Of a stretch of 64,000 bases of DNA, positions 1 through 8,218 are shown piece after piece. Made by a program: the position numbers and the translations under genes. The DNA lies in NCBI RefSeq assembly GCF_000379825.1, contig NZ_KB903839.1:53710-117709 (forward strand). The letters are read 5' to 3'. Position 1 is the first letter of the stretch. Each line of letters opens with the position of its first letter. The notes under the pieces were generated by a model. The model was not told the DNA's origin, ran no database searches, and saw nothing but the letters and a program-made list of their open reading frames with translations. Origin of the DNA: Longispora albida DSM 44784 (GTDB lineage: Bacteria > Actinomycetota > Actinomycetes > Mycobacteriales > Micromonosporaceae).

Positions 1-22
1 CTAACCACAGAACATCACACGA

Positions 23-28
23 TAAGTT
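23..28 (+). promoter_or_regulatory. -10 box of gcvT, leaderless
   Basis: A TAAGTT hexamer is followed by six bases and then the ATG of gcvT, with no Shine-Dalgarno sequence between. A TANNNT box 5-8 nt before the start codon is the usual actinobacterial leaderless promoter layout. The -35 region is mostly outside the window. Confidence 0.5.
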
Positions 29-34
29 GCAACC

Positions 35-1135
35 ATGACAGACGAGCTTCTCCGTTCACCCTTGCACGACCGGCACCTCGCACTGGGTGCGAAGTTCGCC
101 CCGTTTGGTGGCTGGGAGATGCCGCTGGAGTACGCCGGTGGCGGCGTTCTCAAGGAGCACGCGGCGGTCCGTGAGTCCGTAGGTGTGTTCGACGTCTCCC
201 ACCTCGGCAAGGCGACCGTGACCGGCCCGGGTGCCGCGGACTTCATCAACCGGTGCCTGACGAACGATCTCGGCCGGATCGCGCCGGGCAAGGCGCAGTA
301 CACGCTGTGCTGTGACGAGACCGGTGGCGTGGTCGACGACCTGATCGCCTACCTGCACGGTCCCGAGCACGTGTTCCTCATCCCGAACGCCGCGAACACC
401 ACCGAGGTCGTCCGCCGGCTCCAGGCCGCAGCGCCCGAGGGCGTGACCATCGTCAACGAGCACGCCGACTACGCCGTCCTGGCCGTCCAGGGCCCGCGTT
501 CGGCGGAGCTGCTGGCGAAGCTGGGCCTGCCGACCGACCACGACTACATGTCCTTCGAGGTCGCGAAGCTGGGCTCGGCCGAGCTGACCGTGTGCCGTAC
601 CGGTTACACCGGTGAGCACGGCTACGAGCTGGTCGTCCCGTCCGCCCAGGCCGGCGAGGTGTGGGACGCGCTGTTCGGCACGGACATCGAGGTACGCGCG
701 GCCGGGCTGGCCGCCCGCGACACGCTGCGGACCGAGATGGGCTACCCGCTGCACGGGCAGGACCTGTCGATGGAGATCTCCCCGGTGCAGGCGCGCGCGG
801 GCTGGGCCGTCGGCTGGAAGAAGCCGGAGTTCTGGGGCCGCGAGGCGCTGGTGGCCGAGAAGGCCGCGCCGCAGCGCACCCTGTGGGGCCTGCTCGCTAC
901 GGACCGGGGCATCCCGCGTGCGCACATGACGGTGCTGCGTCCCGGTACGGACGAGGCGATCGGTGAGGTCACGAGCGGCACGTTCTCCCCGACGAAGAAG
1001 ATCGGCATCGCGCTGGCCCTGATCAGTACCGCTTCGGGGCTGACGGAGGGTGACGAGGTCGAGCTGGACGTCCGGGGCCGCCGTTCCGTGGCGAAGATCG
1101 TCAAGCCGCCGTTCGTGAACCCGTCTGTCCGCTAG
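35..1135 (+). CDS. gcvT: Glycine cleavage system T protein (aminomethyltransferase)
   Basis: Transfers the methylene unit from the aminomethyl group on lipoylated H protein to tetrahydrofolate, releasing ammonia; part of the cytosolic glycine cleavage complex. The 366-residue product has the usual length. It starts with the T-protein N-terminal region ([20 protein letters not shown] near residues 12-32), contains the VFDVSHLG block near residues 51-58, and ends in the C-terminal barrel domain typical of GcvT. The ATG is preceded by TAAGTT at six bases and no ribosome site, so the message is probably leaderless. gcvH, gcvP and lipoate genes are not in the window. The YjbR gene begins 2 bp after its stop and is probably cotranscribed. 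Confidence 0.95.
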   Translation: MTDELLRSPLHDRHLALGAKFAPFGGWEMPLEYAGGGVLKEHAAVRESVGVFDVSHLGKATVTGPGAADFINRCLTNDLGRIAPGKAQYTLCCDETGGVVDDLIAYLHGPEHVFLIPNAANTTEVVRRLQAAAPEGVTIVNEHADYAVLAVQGPRSAELLAKLGLPTDHDYMSFEVAKLGSAELTVCRTGYTGEHGYELVVPSAQAGEVWDALFGTDIEVRAAGLAARDTLRTEMGYPLHGQDLSMEISPVQARAGWAVGWKKPEFWGREALVAEKAAPQRTLWGLLATDRGIPRAHMTVLRPGTDEAIGEVTSGTFSPTKKIGIALALISTASGLTEGDEVELDVRGRRSVAKIVKPPFVNPSVR

Positions 1136-1137
1136 CC

Positions 1138-1494
1138 ATGGCCGTGACGTTCGAGCAGGTCAAGGCGTGGTGCCTTGACCTGCCGGGCGCGGCGGAGGAG
1201 CTGACCTGGGAGGTCGAGCTCACGTTCCGCGTCCAGAAGAAGATCTTCGCGATGGGCACGCCGACCGGCACGATGATCTCGGTCAAGGCCTCCAGGGAGG
1301 ACCAGGAGGAGCTGATCGCCTCCGACGGTGAGACCTACCGGTTCGCGCCGTACGTCGGCCGGTTCGGCTGGGTGCAGGTCAACCTGCCGACCGCCGACCC
1401 TGACGAGCTGCGGGACGTGATCACCGAGGCCTGGCGGCGGACAGCCCCGAAGAAGCTGGTCAGGGCGTTCGACGCGGAGAACTCACAGCAGTAG
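1138..1494 (+). CDS. MmcQ/YjbR family protein
   Basis: A 118-residue protein of the MmcQ/YjbR family, a small double-wing fold of uncertain function often annotated as DNA-binding. The N-terminal pattern (AWCLDLPGAAEELTW, then FRVQKKIFAM) and the C-terminal helix with EAWRRTAPKKLVRAF are family hallmarks. The ATG lies directly after the gcvT stop codon, so translation is probably coupled to gcvT. Its last 12 bases overlap the 3' end of the convergent cobS gene. No specific biochemical role can be given. Confidence 0.85.
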   Translation: MAVTFEQVKAWCLDLPGAAEELTWEVELTFRVQKKIFAMGTPTGTMISVKASREDQEELIASDGETYRFAPYVGRFGWVQVNLPTADPDELRDVITEAWRRTAPKKLVRAFDAENSQQ

Positions 1495-2190
1495 CAGCAC
1501 GAGGGCCGCCGTCGCGGCCACCTCCACACAGGCGCCGAGCACGTCGCCGGTGACGCCGCCGAACCGGCGTACACAGTGGAAGGTCAGGGCGGCGGCAGCC
1601 AGCAGTGAGCAGGCGACGGCGAGCGGCGCACCCACGGCCAGGGCCAAGGTCAAGAGCAACACCCAGACCCATTTCGTCGTACCTGCGACGAGCGCGCCCA
1701 GCCCATCCGGCCGCGCGCTCGGCACGCCAGCCCGGCAGGCCCAGGTCACGGCCAGCCGCCCGGTAGCCGTGGCGATGGCGAGCCCGGCGACGAGCCGGCC
1801 GGACGGCAGTGCGGAGATCGCCGCCACCTGGATCAGCAGCGTGAGCACGATCGCCACCACGCCGAACGGGCCGACGTCCGGCTTCTTCATGATCTCCAGT
1901 GCCCGCTCGCGGCTCGCGTACGAGCCGAGGCCGTCCACTGTGTCCGCCAGCCCGTCGAGGTGCAGCCCCCGGGTGAACAGTGCTCCGAGCCCGACCGTGA
2001 TCGCCGCTCCGACCAGCGGCGGCAGCCCGGCCAGCCGCAGCCCCCAGGTGGCGAGCCCGAGGACGGCACCGAGGGCGGCACCGACGACGGGAGCCCAGTA
2101 CATCGCGGAGCGCGCGGTGTCCCGGTCGATCCGGCCCGCCCGGACCGGCAGCACCGTGAACGTGGTGAGGGCGAGCCTCAGCCCGTGCAC
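1483..2190 (-). CDS. cobS: Adenosylcobinamide-GDP ribazoletransferase (cobalamin synthase)
   Basis: Integral membrane enzyme joining adenosylcobinamide-GDP and alpha-ribazole (phosphate), the last assembly step of cobalamin nucleotide-loop synthesis. The 235-residue product begins VHGLRLALTTFTVLPV, as CobS proteins do, and has the conserved GLHLDGLADTVDGL block with acidic metal-binding residues, followed by several hydrophobic helices. The frame stays open far upstream, but that part is a shadow of cobUT. I start it at the GTG at 2190, which overlaps the end of cobUT by 13 bp and implies translational coupling. It converges with the YjbR gene and overlaps it by 12 bp. Confidence 0.92.
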   Translation of the reverse strand: MHGLRLALTTFTVLPVRAGRIDRDTARSAMYWAPVVGAALGAVLGLATWGLRLAGLPPLVGAAITVGLGALFTRGLHLDGLADTVDGLGSYASRERALEIMKKPDVGPFGVVAIVLTLLIQVAAISALPSGRLVAGLAIATATGRLAVTWACRAGVPSARPDGLGALVAGTTKWVWVLLLTLALAVGAPLAVACSLLAAAALTFHCVRRFGGVTGDVLGACVEVAATAALVLLLL

Positions 2191-3728
2191 AGGTTCGCGG
2201 CGAGGGACAGGCTCGACTGGAGCATGGGGAGGGCCGCCAGGGCGTTGGCGCCCTCGCCGAGGCCGAGTTTGAGGTCGAGCACCGGGTAGACGCCGAGCAC
2301 GTCGGCGGCGAGCTTCACCGTCGGGTGGCCGCCGTGGTCGAGCAGCAGCAGCCAGTGCCGGGTCTGGCCGGCGATGTCCCTGGCGAGCAGGCCGGCCGCG
2401 ACCCCGAGCGGGCCGTCGATCAGTACCGGAGTGCGGCGGGCTGTCGCGCCGAGGACCAGCCCGGTCGCCACGGCCAGTTCCGAGCCCCCGAAGGCCGCGA
2501 GCAGGGTACGAGGGTCGCGGGCACCGGCCCGCACCCGCCGGAGCGTGTCCCGGACACCGGCGGCCCGGTCCATCCACGCGTTGTCGTCCACGGAACCGTC
2601 CGCCAGGGCGACCGTGGCGAGCAGCGCGGCGGGTTCCGCGCCGGTCAGCAGCGCTGTGACGGCGGCAGCTGCCTGGCCGTTGTCCGAGGTGGAGCCGAGG
2701 ATCAGCAGGTCGGCGCCGGAGTCGGCCGCGCGGGTGGCGAGCGTGCGGCCGTGGTCGATGGCCGCCTCGACCTGCTCGGCGGTGAGCACGTCCTCCTTGG
2801 CCGGGTCCACGTCGTCGGCTGCCATGACGGCGACCTCGACCCTGACCCCGGCCCGGTCGGCCAGCAGCGGGAAAGCGCCCTCGCCCCGGGCAGGCTTCGG
2901 GTCAGCGGCCGAGTTGAGCAGGACGAGCCGCACGTCGGTGAACTCCGAGGGCGTCGGCGTGCCCTGCAGCGCGGCGGCCAGTGCGACCTGACCGGCCATC
3001 CTGCCGAGCCCGGCACCGGAAACGTCCAGTGTGGACAGCCGGGCGCGGGCGGCCTCGCGGGCCTCCTCGTCGGGCAGTGGCAGGGTCAGCGGGTCGAACG
3101 GGTCGGGCAGCTCGCCCAGTTCCGTACCGGTGACGAGCACCCCGGGCCTGGCCGACGTCCGCTCGGGAGCCGTCCGGATCCGCCGGGTCAGGTCACTCGC
3201 CGACGGCGGCGTGCCCTTGAGCCAGATCGGCGCACCGGCCACGACGAGCACCACCCCGTCGCAGACCTCGGCGAGGCGGCGGTTGAGCGTGCCGAGCGCG
3301 TCGGCGAACCTGCGGCCCGACTCGGTGGCCGGCACGACAGCCAGGCCGACCTCCGGGCTGACCATGACCAGCGGCCCGCGCCGGGCGGCCACGGCGTCGA
3401 CCAGCGCGCCGAGTTCAGGGGCCTGCTCCCACCGCACGGCGTCGAAGGCGGCGGTGAGCCACGAGCCGAGGTCGTCGACGAGCAGCGGCGCCGGGGAGTC
3501 CAGCTCGGCGGCCAGGTCCGTCGTCTCCCGGGTCGTCCAGTGCGCGGGACGCCGCTCGGCGTGCGCCTTGATCCGCTCGGCCCAGGCGTCGTCGTCGGCA
3601 CTCGGGCCGGTGGCCAGGTAGGTGACGGCCGGAGCGCCGGACAGCAGCGACTCGGCGTACTCCGACTTGCCCGAGCGGATCCCGCCGAGCACGAGCACCC
3701 GCCCGTAAGCCTCAGTCATGAGCAGCAT
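2178..3728 (-). CDS. cobUT: Fused CobU kinase/guanylyltransferase and CobT phosphoribosyltransferase
   Basis: A single 516-residue protein with two enzymes of the cobalamin nucleotide-loop pathway. The N-terminal part (about residues 1-190) is CobU: P-loop GGIRSGKS near residues 15-22 and the VDDLGSWL block, activating adenosylcobinamide with GTP. The rest (about 220-516) is CobT, nicotinate-nucleotide:dimethylbenzimidazole phosphoribosyltransferase, which makes alpha-ribazole phosphate; GLGEGANALAALPMLQ near the C terminus is typical. The two activities are separate genes in most bacteria. The GTG of cobS overlaps the 3' end. Start: ATG 3728, with GAAGGTGG just upstream; ATG 3719 is an alternative. 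The 83-bp upstream gap is too short for a cobalamin riboswitch and I see none. Confidence 0.93.
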   Translation of the reverse strand: MLLMTEAYGRVLVLGGIRSGKSEYAESLLSGAPAVTYLATGPSADDDAWAERIKAHAERRPAHWTTRETTDLAAELDSPAPLLVDDLGSWLTAAFDAVRWEQAPELGALVDAVAARRGPLVMVSPEVGLAVVPATESGRRFADALGTLNRRLAEVCDGVVLVVAGAPIWLKGTPPSASDLTRRIRTAPERTSARPGVLVTGTELGELPDPFDPLTLPLPDEEAREAARARLSTLDVSGAGLGRMAGQVALAAALQGTPTPSEFTDVRLVLLNSAADPKPARGEGAFPLLADRAGVRVEVAVMAADDVDPAKEDVLTAEQVEAAIDHGRTLATRAADSGADLLILGSTSDNGQAAAAVTALLTGAEPAALLATVALADGSVDDNAWMDRAAGVRDTLRRVRAGARDPRTLLAAFGGSELAVATGLVLGATARRTPVLIDGPLGVAAGLLARDIAGQTRHWLLLLDHGGHPTVKLAADVLGVYPVLDLKLGLGEGANALAALPMLQSSLSLAANLCTG

Positions 3729-3811
3729 CCTGCCACCTTCGGGTTACGGCTGGACAACCGTGGGCCTATAGGCTGGTGCTCCGGCGATCATCGGCGACGA
3801 AGGGGTGCGCA

Positions 3812-4036
3812 ATGGCGTGGATCTGGCGGTACGAGGACGCTGACGGCCAGTCGGTGACTCCGCAGGACGCTGACGGCAATCCGGTGGAGGGCTCGGCGGA
3901 GAGCTACCCGGCCCAGGGTGACGCCGAGAGCTGGCTCGGGCAGAGTTTCCGCGATCTCCAGGCCGCCGGGGTCACGAAGGTGGTCCTGCTGGAGGACGAC
4001 CGGGTCGAGTACGACATGAGCCTGCTCGCGGGCTGA
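3812..4036 (+). CDS. Small conserved actinobacterial protein, function unknown
   Basis: A 74-residue acidic soluble protein starting MAWIWRYEDADGQSV. No signal peptide, transmembrane segment or catalytic motif is visible. The ATG is preceded by AAGGGG at a normal distance, which favours it over the in-frame ATG at 3776. A TAGGCT-like -10 lies about 40 bp upstream. Aromatic residues near the N terminus and a C-terminal ExxRVEYDMSLL segment resemble small uncharacterised proteins of related actinomycetes, from memory of the family. The M50 protease gene follows 8 bp after its stop and may be cotranscribed. Confidence 0.75.
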   Translation: MAWIWRYEDADGQSVTPQDADGNPVEGSAESYPAQGDAESWLGQSFRDLQAAGVTKVVLLEDDRVEYDMSLLAG

Positions 4037-4044
4037 GCACCCAG

Positions 4045-4785
4045 GTGACCAGGCCCAGCCCCGTCTTCGCCTCGCTCGCCGCGGTCACCGTGGCGGGCGG
4101 GGTGATGGCGTACCTGCCGTACGGCAACGTGCGGTTCAACGTCTTCCTGCTGGTCATCGGCGGCTGGCTCGTGTCGCTGTGCCTGCACGAGTACGCGCAC
4201 GCGCTGACCGCGTACCGCTCGGGGGACCTGTCGGTGGCCGACCGGGGCTACCTGACGCTCAACCCGCTCAAGTACACCCACGTCGTGTACTCGATCATCC
4301 TGCCGCTGCTGTTCGTCCTGCTCGGCGGGATCGGCCTGCCAGGTGGTGCGGTGTGGATCGACCGGCACGCCGTGCGCGGCCGGTTCCGGCGGAGCCTGAT
4401 CAGCGCGTGGGGACCCGCGACGAACCTGCTGCTGGGCGTCGCCCTGTCGGTGCCGTTCTGGTTCGGCCTGCCGAGCGAGGAGCACCGCGGGTTCTGGGCC
4501 GGCATCGCGTTCCTGGCGTTCCTCCAGTTCACGGCGGGCATCCTCAACCTGCTGCCGATCCCGGGGCTCGACGGCTACGGCATGATCCAGGAGTACCTGC
4601 CGCGCGACTGGCGCAGCGCTCTCGACAAGGCCCAGCCCTTCGGCATGCTGATCGTGTTCGCGATCTTCTGGACGCCGTCGATCGCCGGAGTGTTCTTCGA
4701 CGTCGTGTACGGGCTGTGCGAGCTGGCAGGCATCCCGCCGTGGCGGGCGAGCGAGGGCTCGCGGCTGATCCGGTTCTGGCTGTAG
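4045..4785 (+). CDS. Site-2 protease family protein (M50 metalloprotease)
   Basis: A 246-residue polytopic membrane zinc protease of the M50 type, cleaving substrates inside the membrane. The zinc motif HEYAH lies at residues 48-52 in a hydrophobic helix, and the third ligand motif LLPIPGLDGYG, with Asp near residue 175, is in a later helix. About six hydrophobic segments are visible. There is no PDZ domain, unlike the RseP-type protease at 43570-44823, so this is the short form of unknown substrate. It starts at GTG 4045, 8 bp after the previous gene. Confidence 0.88.
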   Translation: MTRPSPVFASLAAVTVAGGVMAYLPYGNVRFNVFLLVIGGWLVSLCLHEYAHALTAYRSGDLSVADRGYLTLNPLKYTHVVYSIILPLLFVLLGGIGLPGGAVWIDRHAVRGRFRRSLISAWGPATNLLLGVALSVPFWFGLPSEEHRGFWAGIAFLAFLQFTAGILNLLPIPGLDGYGMIQEYLPRDWRSALDKAQPFGMLIVFAIFWTPSIAGVFFDVVYGLCELAGIPPWRASEGSRLIRFWL

Positions 4786-4801
4786 ACCAGGTTCTCCTGG
4801 A

Positions 4802-4807
4802 TAGGGT
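4802..4807 (+). promoter_or_regulatory. -10 box of aldo/keto reductase gene, leaderless
   Basis: TAGGGT followed by seven bases and ATG at 4815, with no ribosome site. It supports choosing ATG 4815 as the start and shows that the gene can be transcribed separately from the M50 gene. Confidence 0.45.
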
Positions 4808-4814
4808 GGGGTTC

Positions 4815-5816
4815 ATGGAGTTTCGTCATCTCGGCCGTTCCGGCCTGCTCATCAGCGAGATCTCTTACGGCAACTGGATCACCCACGGCTCCCAGGTCGA
4901 GGAGGACGCCGCGCTGGCCTGCGTGCGCGCCGCGCTCGACGAGGGCATCACGACCTTCGACACCGCGGACACCTACGCCGGTACCAGGGCGGAGGCGGTG
5001 CTGGGCCGGGCGCTGAAAGGCGAGCGGCGCGAGGGCCTGGAGATCTTCACGAAGGTGTACTGGCCGACGGGCGACGGGCCGAACGACCGTGGCCTGTCCC
5101 GCAAGCACGTCATGGAGTCGATCAACGGCTCGCTCCGCAGGCTCGGTACGGACTATGTGGACCTCTACCAGGCTCACCGCTACGACTACGCGACCCCGCT
5201 GGAAGAGACGATGGTGGCCTTCGCCGACATCGTCCGGCAGGGCAAGGCCCTCTACATCGGCGTGTCCGAGTGGCGGGCGGAGGAGATCAGGGCCGCCGCC
5301 GAGCTGGCCAGGGAGCTGAGGATCCAGCTGGTGTCGAGCCAGCCGCAGTACAACATGCTCTGGCGGGTCATCGAGGCTGAGGTCATCCCGGCCTGTGAGG
5401 AGCTGGGCCTGTCCCAGATCGTCTGGTCGCCGATCCGGCAGGGCCTGCTGACCGGCAAGTACCTGCCGGGCCAGGCGCCGCCGGCCGGCTCGCGGGCCAC
5501 CGACGAGAAGTCGGGCGCGCACTTCATGAAGAACCTGGTCAGCGACGACGACACCCTGTCGCGGATCCAGCAGCTCAAGCCGCTGGCCGAGGCTGCGGGC
5601 CTGACGATGGCCCAGCTCGCCGTCGCCTGGACCCTCCAGAACCCGAACGTCGCCTCGGCGATCGTCGGCGCCTCGCGCCCCGAGCAGGTCCGGGACAACG
5701 TGAAGGCCGTCGGCGTCAAGCTCGAAGCCGAGCTGATGAAGCGGATCGACGAGATCCTCGACCCGGTCGTCGAGCGCGACCCGGCCAAGACGGTCTCCCC
5801 GGCTGGCCGTCCTTAG
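4815..5816 (+). CDS. Aldo/keto reductase, voltage-gated potassium channel beta-subunit-like
   Basis: A 333-residue NADPH-dependent (beta/alpha)8-barrel oxidoreductase. It starts MEFRHLGRSGLLISEIS, has the GITTFDTADTYAGTRAE block near residue 43 with the catalytic Asp and Tyr, the FTKVYWP segment with the catalytic Lys, and the C-terminal coenzyme-binding NVASAIVGASRPEQV. The pattern is that of the Kv-beta/YghZ-like subgroup; the natural substrate cannot be read from sequence. A leaderless -10 lies just upstream. The stop codon overlaps the GTG of the next gene by one base. Confidence 0.92.
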   Translation: MEFRHLGRSGLLISEISYGNWITHGSQVEEDAALACVRAALDEGITTFDTADTYAGTRAEAVLGRALKGERREGLEIFTKVYWPTGDGPNDRGLSRKHVMESINGSLRRLGTDYVDLYQAHRYDYATPLEETMVAFADIVRQGKALYIGVSEWRAEEIRAAAELARELRIQLVSSQPQYNMLWRVIEAEVIPACEELGLSQIVWSPIRQGLLTGKYLPGQAPPAGSRATDEKSGAHFMKNLVSDDDTLSRIQQLKPLAEAAGLTMAQLAVAWTLQNPNVASAIVGASRPEQVRDNVKAVGVKLEAELMKRIDEILDPVVERDPAKTVSPAGRP

Positions 5817-6643
5817 TGGACGAACGTGCGGGTGGTGGCGCGCCTGTGCGTGCCACCACGGGGGAGCTGCTCAAGATCGCGGAGGAGTGCTGCCGGGAGG
5901 CAGTGCGTTTTCTGCGTACCGGGGGAGCGGACGTCACCACCACCGCCAAGGGCCCCTTCGACTACGTGACCGGCGCGGACACGGCCGTCGAGGACCTGAT
6001 CGTCGCGGCGCTGCGTGCCGCGCTGCCCGGGTCGGCGATCGTCGCCGAGGAACGCGGTACGCGGCCCGGCGACGGCGTGACCTGGTATCTCGACCCGATC
6101 GACGGTACCGGGAACTTCCTGCGCGGCCTGCCGATGGCGTGCGTCTCGCTCGGTGCGGCTGTGGACGGCCGGATGGTCGCCGGCTGCGTGTACGACCTGT
6201 TCCGCGACGAGTGCTTCACGGGCGGTGCCGGCGAGCCGTTCCGGGCCGAGCCCGCGAGCTGGCTGCCCGAGCCGCAGATCGCCGACCGGCCGCTCGTGCT
6301 GACCGACCTGCCGTTGCCCGGCCAGGTGAACGGGCCGGCGATGGAGCTGGTCGCGACGCTGCTGGGCACAGCTGAGGTACGCCGGCTGTACTGCACGGCG
6401 CTGTCGCTGGCCTGGGTCGCGGCCGGCCGGGCCGACGTGGCCTGCAACCTCGGGATCTGGCCGTGGGACGTGGCAGCCGGGGCCGCGCTGGTCGAGGCGG
6501 CCGGCGGCACGTACATCCCGGTGGGCGGGGAGAGCGCCCAGACGGCCCGGGGATTCGTGGCTGTCGCGCCGGGGCGTGACCTGGGATTCGGCGAGTGGCT
6601 CGCCGGGGAGCTGGCTGGTGTGGGACCCCTCATGTCGCTATAG
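5816..6643 (+). CDS. Inositol monophosphatase family protein
   Basis: A 275-residue Mg-dependent sugar-phosphate phosphatase of the IMPase family. The metal-site motifs are present: Glu in IVAEERGTR, the WYLDPIDGTGNFLRGLP block near residues 92-108 and the C-terminal IWPWDVAAGAALVEAAGG. Inositol-1-phosphate or a related phosphomonoester (histidinol phosphate, PAP) is possible. It starts at GTG 5816, overlapping the TAG stop of the aldo/keto reductase gene, so translation is probably coupled. The last seven codons and stop lie inside a perfect 40-bp palindrome that separates it from the convergent WG-repeat gene. Confidence 0.88.
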   Translation: MDERAGGGAPVRATTGELLKIAEECCREAVRFLRTGGADVTTTAKGPFDYVTGADTAVEDLIVAALRAALPGSAIVAEERGTRPGDGVTWYLDPIDGTGNFLRGLPMACVSLGAAVDGRMVAGCVYDLFRDECFTGGAGEPFRAEPASWLPEPQIADRPLVLTDLPLPGQVNGPAMELVATLLGTAEVRRLYCTALSLAWVAAGRADVACNLGIWPWDVAAGAALVEAAGGTYIPVGGESAQTARGFVAVAPGRDLGFGEWLAGELAGVGPLMSL

Positions 6644-6660
6644 CGACATGAGGGGTCCCA
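6621..6660. terminator. Perfect 40-bp palindrome, bidirectional terminator
   Basis: Twenty bases, TGGGACCCCTCATGTCGCTA, are followed immediately by their exact reverse complement. The axis falls at the TAG stop codon of the IMPase gene. The structure lies between two convergent genes and can end both transcripts, but it has no U-run and no loop sequence, unlike an ordinary intrinsic terminator. Confidence 0.7.
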
Positions 6661-6664
6661 CGAT

Positions 6665-8122
6665 CTAGATGACGGGCCGGGCGTCGGAGAGCAGCCGTTC
6701 GACGTGCTCGATCACTTCGGCCCGGGAGGCGAACACCGGCTCGATGATCTCCTCGCCGCGCCGGTCGAGCGCACCCCAGCGGTGCTCGGCGGACACGACC
6801 AGGTACGCGACCGGGTGGATGACCAGGCCACGGTACGCGGGCTGGAGCAGCACCTTTCCCTGCCGGTCCACGACGCCCTTCCGGCCGCCCCGCTCGACGA
6901 CCGCCAGGCCCTCCTCGGTGAACCCGTCCACGTACCTGCCGTCAGCCAGCGCCGTGCAGAACTGGTCGTACGAGCAGGACAGCACCACCTTGCCGTGCAC
7001 GTCCACGGCACCCCAGCCACCGGCCCGCCTGACGATCGCGACCCCGTGCCGGAAGGGCCGCACGTCGTCGTACCCGGCGGCGATCACGGTCCGGCCCTCG
7101 CCGTCGATCGCCACCCACTCGTCGTCCTCGGTGTGCCGGACCCAGGCCCGGTCGTCCCGGTACGGCTGCGCGTCGAAGTAGTCACCCTCGGGCATCCGCT
7201 GCTCCGGCGGGTCGGCAGCCTCCGGTACCGGGCCGAAGCCTGAGCGTTCCGCCCGGGCTGCGATCGCGTCGAGCGCCGTCTCGACCTCGGTGACGAACTC
7301 CTGGTCGAAGGTGAGGCGGCGCAGTTCGAGGGCGCGTTCGAGCAGGTTGGCGGCCTCGACGAGGTGACCCTGTTCGAGGGCCGACCGGCTGGCGTGCGCG
7401 TACAGTGACGCCCGCAGCGGGGCCGGCAGCTCGGAGGAGTTGGCCTTCGCGTACAGCTCGTCGGCCTCCGCGTGCTCCTCCCGCCACTGGTGCACCCGGG
7501 CCAGCCTGGCCCGCGACAGCGCGATCCGGCGCAGCTGGCCGGTCAGCTCGGCCTGCGCGAGGGCCATCTTCGCGTCGCTGAGCGCCGAGTCGAGATCCCC
7601 GAGCAGCCGGCGGCAGACCGCGCGCAGCCCGAGCAGCCTGGCCCGCACCCCGGCGTCGCCCGCCTCGGTCAGCCGCTCGGTGAGCGCGTCGCGTACCGAC
7701 CGGATCAGCCCGGGATCGGCGACGATCTCCCGGAGCGTGTCCGGGTCGAGGTCGAAGCGGATCGCGGCGAGGGTGCGCTCGGGGTCGCCGGTGAGGGGCT
7801 CGCTGGGATATTCGGCGAGCCGGGGCGCCGGAACGGGAACGGGATCGGGCTCCGGTTCGGGTGCGGATTCCGGTTGCGGTGCGGGTTCAGCGGGAGTGGC
7901 CGGGGTGGCCCAGGACCACGACAGGCCCGAGGGGAGCTGGGGAGGCTCGCCGAACGTGAACGGTGCTGGTTCCTCGGGCTCCGAGGTGTCAGGCTGGGCG
8001 GGCTGCGGGGGCTGAACGGCGGTCTGAGCAGGGGTTTCGGTGTCGGCGGGCGCGTCGGATTCCGGCGCAGGCTGCGCGGGGCGAACGGCGAACCAGCCGC
8101 CTGCCACATCCGTCTCGCTCAT
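6665..8122 (-). CDS. WG-repeat protein with Pro/Glu-rich N terminus
   Basis: A 485-residue, probably cytosolic, protein. Residues 1-130 are rich in Pro, Ala and Glu and look disordered. The middle (about 135-310) is alpha-helical and TPR-like. The C-terminal part holds about four WG repeats (EWVAIDGEGRTVI, GWGAVDVHGKVVL, RKGVVDRQGKVLL, RWGALDRRGEEII), a beta-repeat usually used for protein binding. No enzyme motif is seen. Start: ATG 8122 (MSETDVAGGW). The frame is open to 8173 but without a better start. It diverges from the ABC-2 exporter operon and converges on the IMPase gene. Function unknown. Confidence 0.82.
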   Translation of the reverse strand: MSETDVAGGWFAVRPAQPAPESDAPADTETPAQTAVQPPQPAQPDTSEPEEPAPFTFGEPPQLPSGLSWSWATPATPAEPAPQPESAPEPEPDPVPVPAPRLAEYPSEPLTGDPERTLAAIRFDLDPDTLREIVADPGLIRSVRDALTERLTEAGDAGVRARLLGLRAVCRRLLGDLDSALSDAKMALAQAELTGQLRRIALSRARLARVHQWREEHAEADELYAKANSSELPAPLRASLYAHASRSALEQGHLVEAANLLERALELRRLTFDQEFVTEVETALDAIAARAERSGFGPVPEAADPPEQRMPEGDYFDAQPYRDDRAWVRHTEDDEWVAIDGEGRTVIAAGYDDVRPFRHGVAIVRRAGGWGAVDVHGKVVLSCSYDQFCTALADGRYVDGFTEEGLAVVERGGRKGVVDRQGKVLLQPAYRGLVIHPVAYLVVSAEHRWGALDRRGEEIIEPVFASRAEVIEHVERLLSDARPVI

Positions 8123-8218
8123 GTCAGATCGCTCATGTCCGCATCCCGAAATTGACACGACGGCAGACGCCACGAAGCGTAGGCTCGCACGCTTGTGTGT
8201 CGGAAAGGAGGGTACGAC

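Noticed and set aside
3729-3811. Cobalamin riboswitch before the cob genes
   Set aside because: The gap upstream of cobUT is 83 bp and shared with another gene; no B12-box-like sequence or fold is seen.
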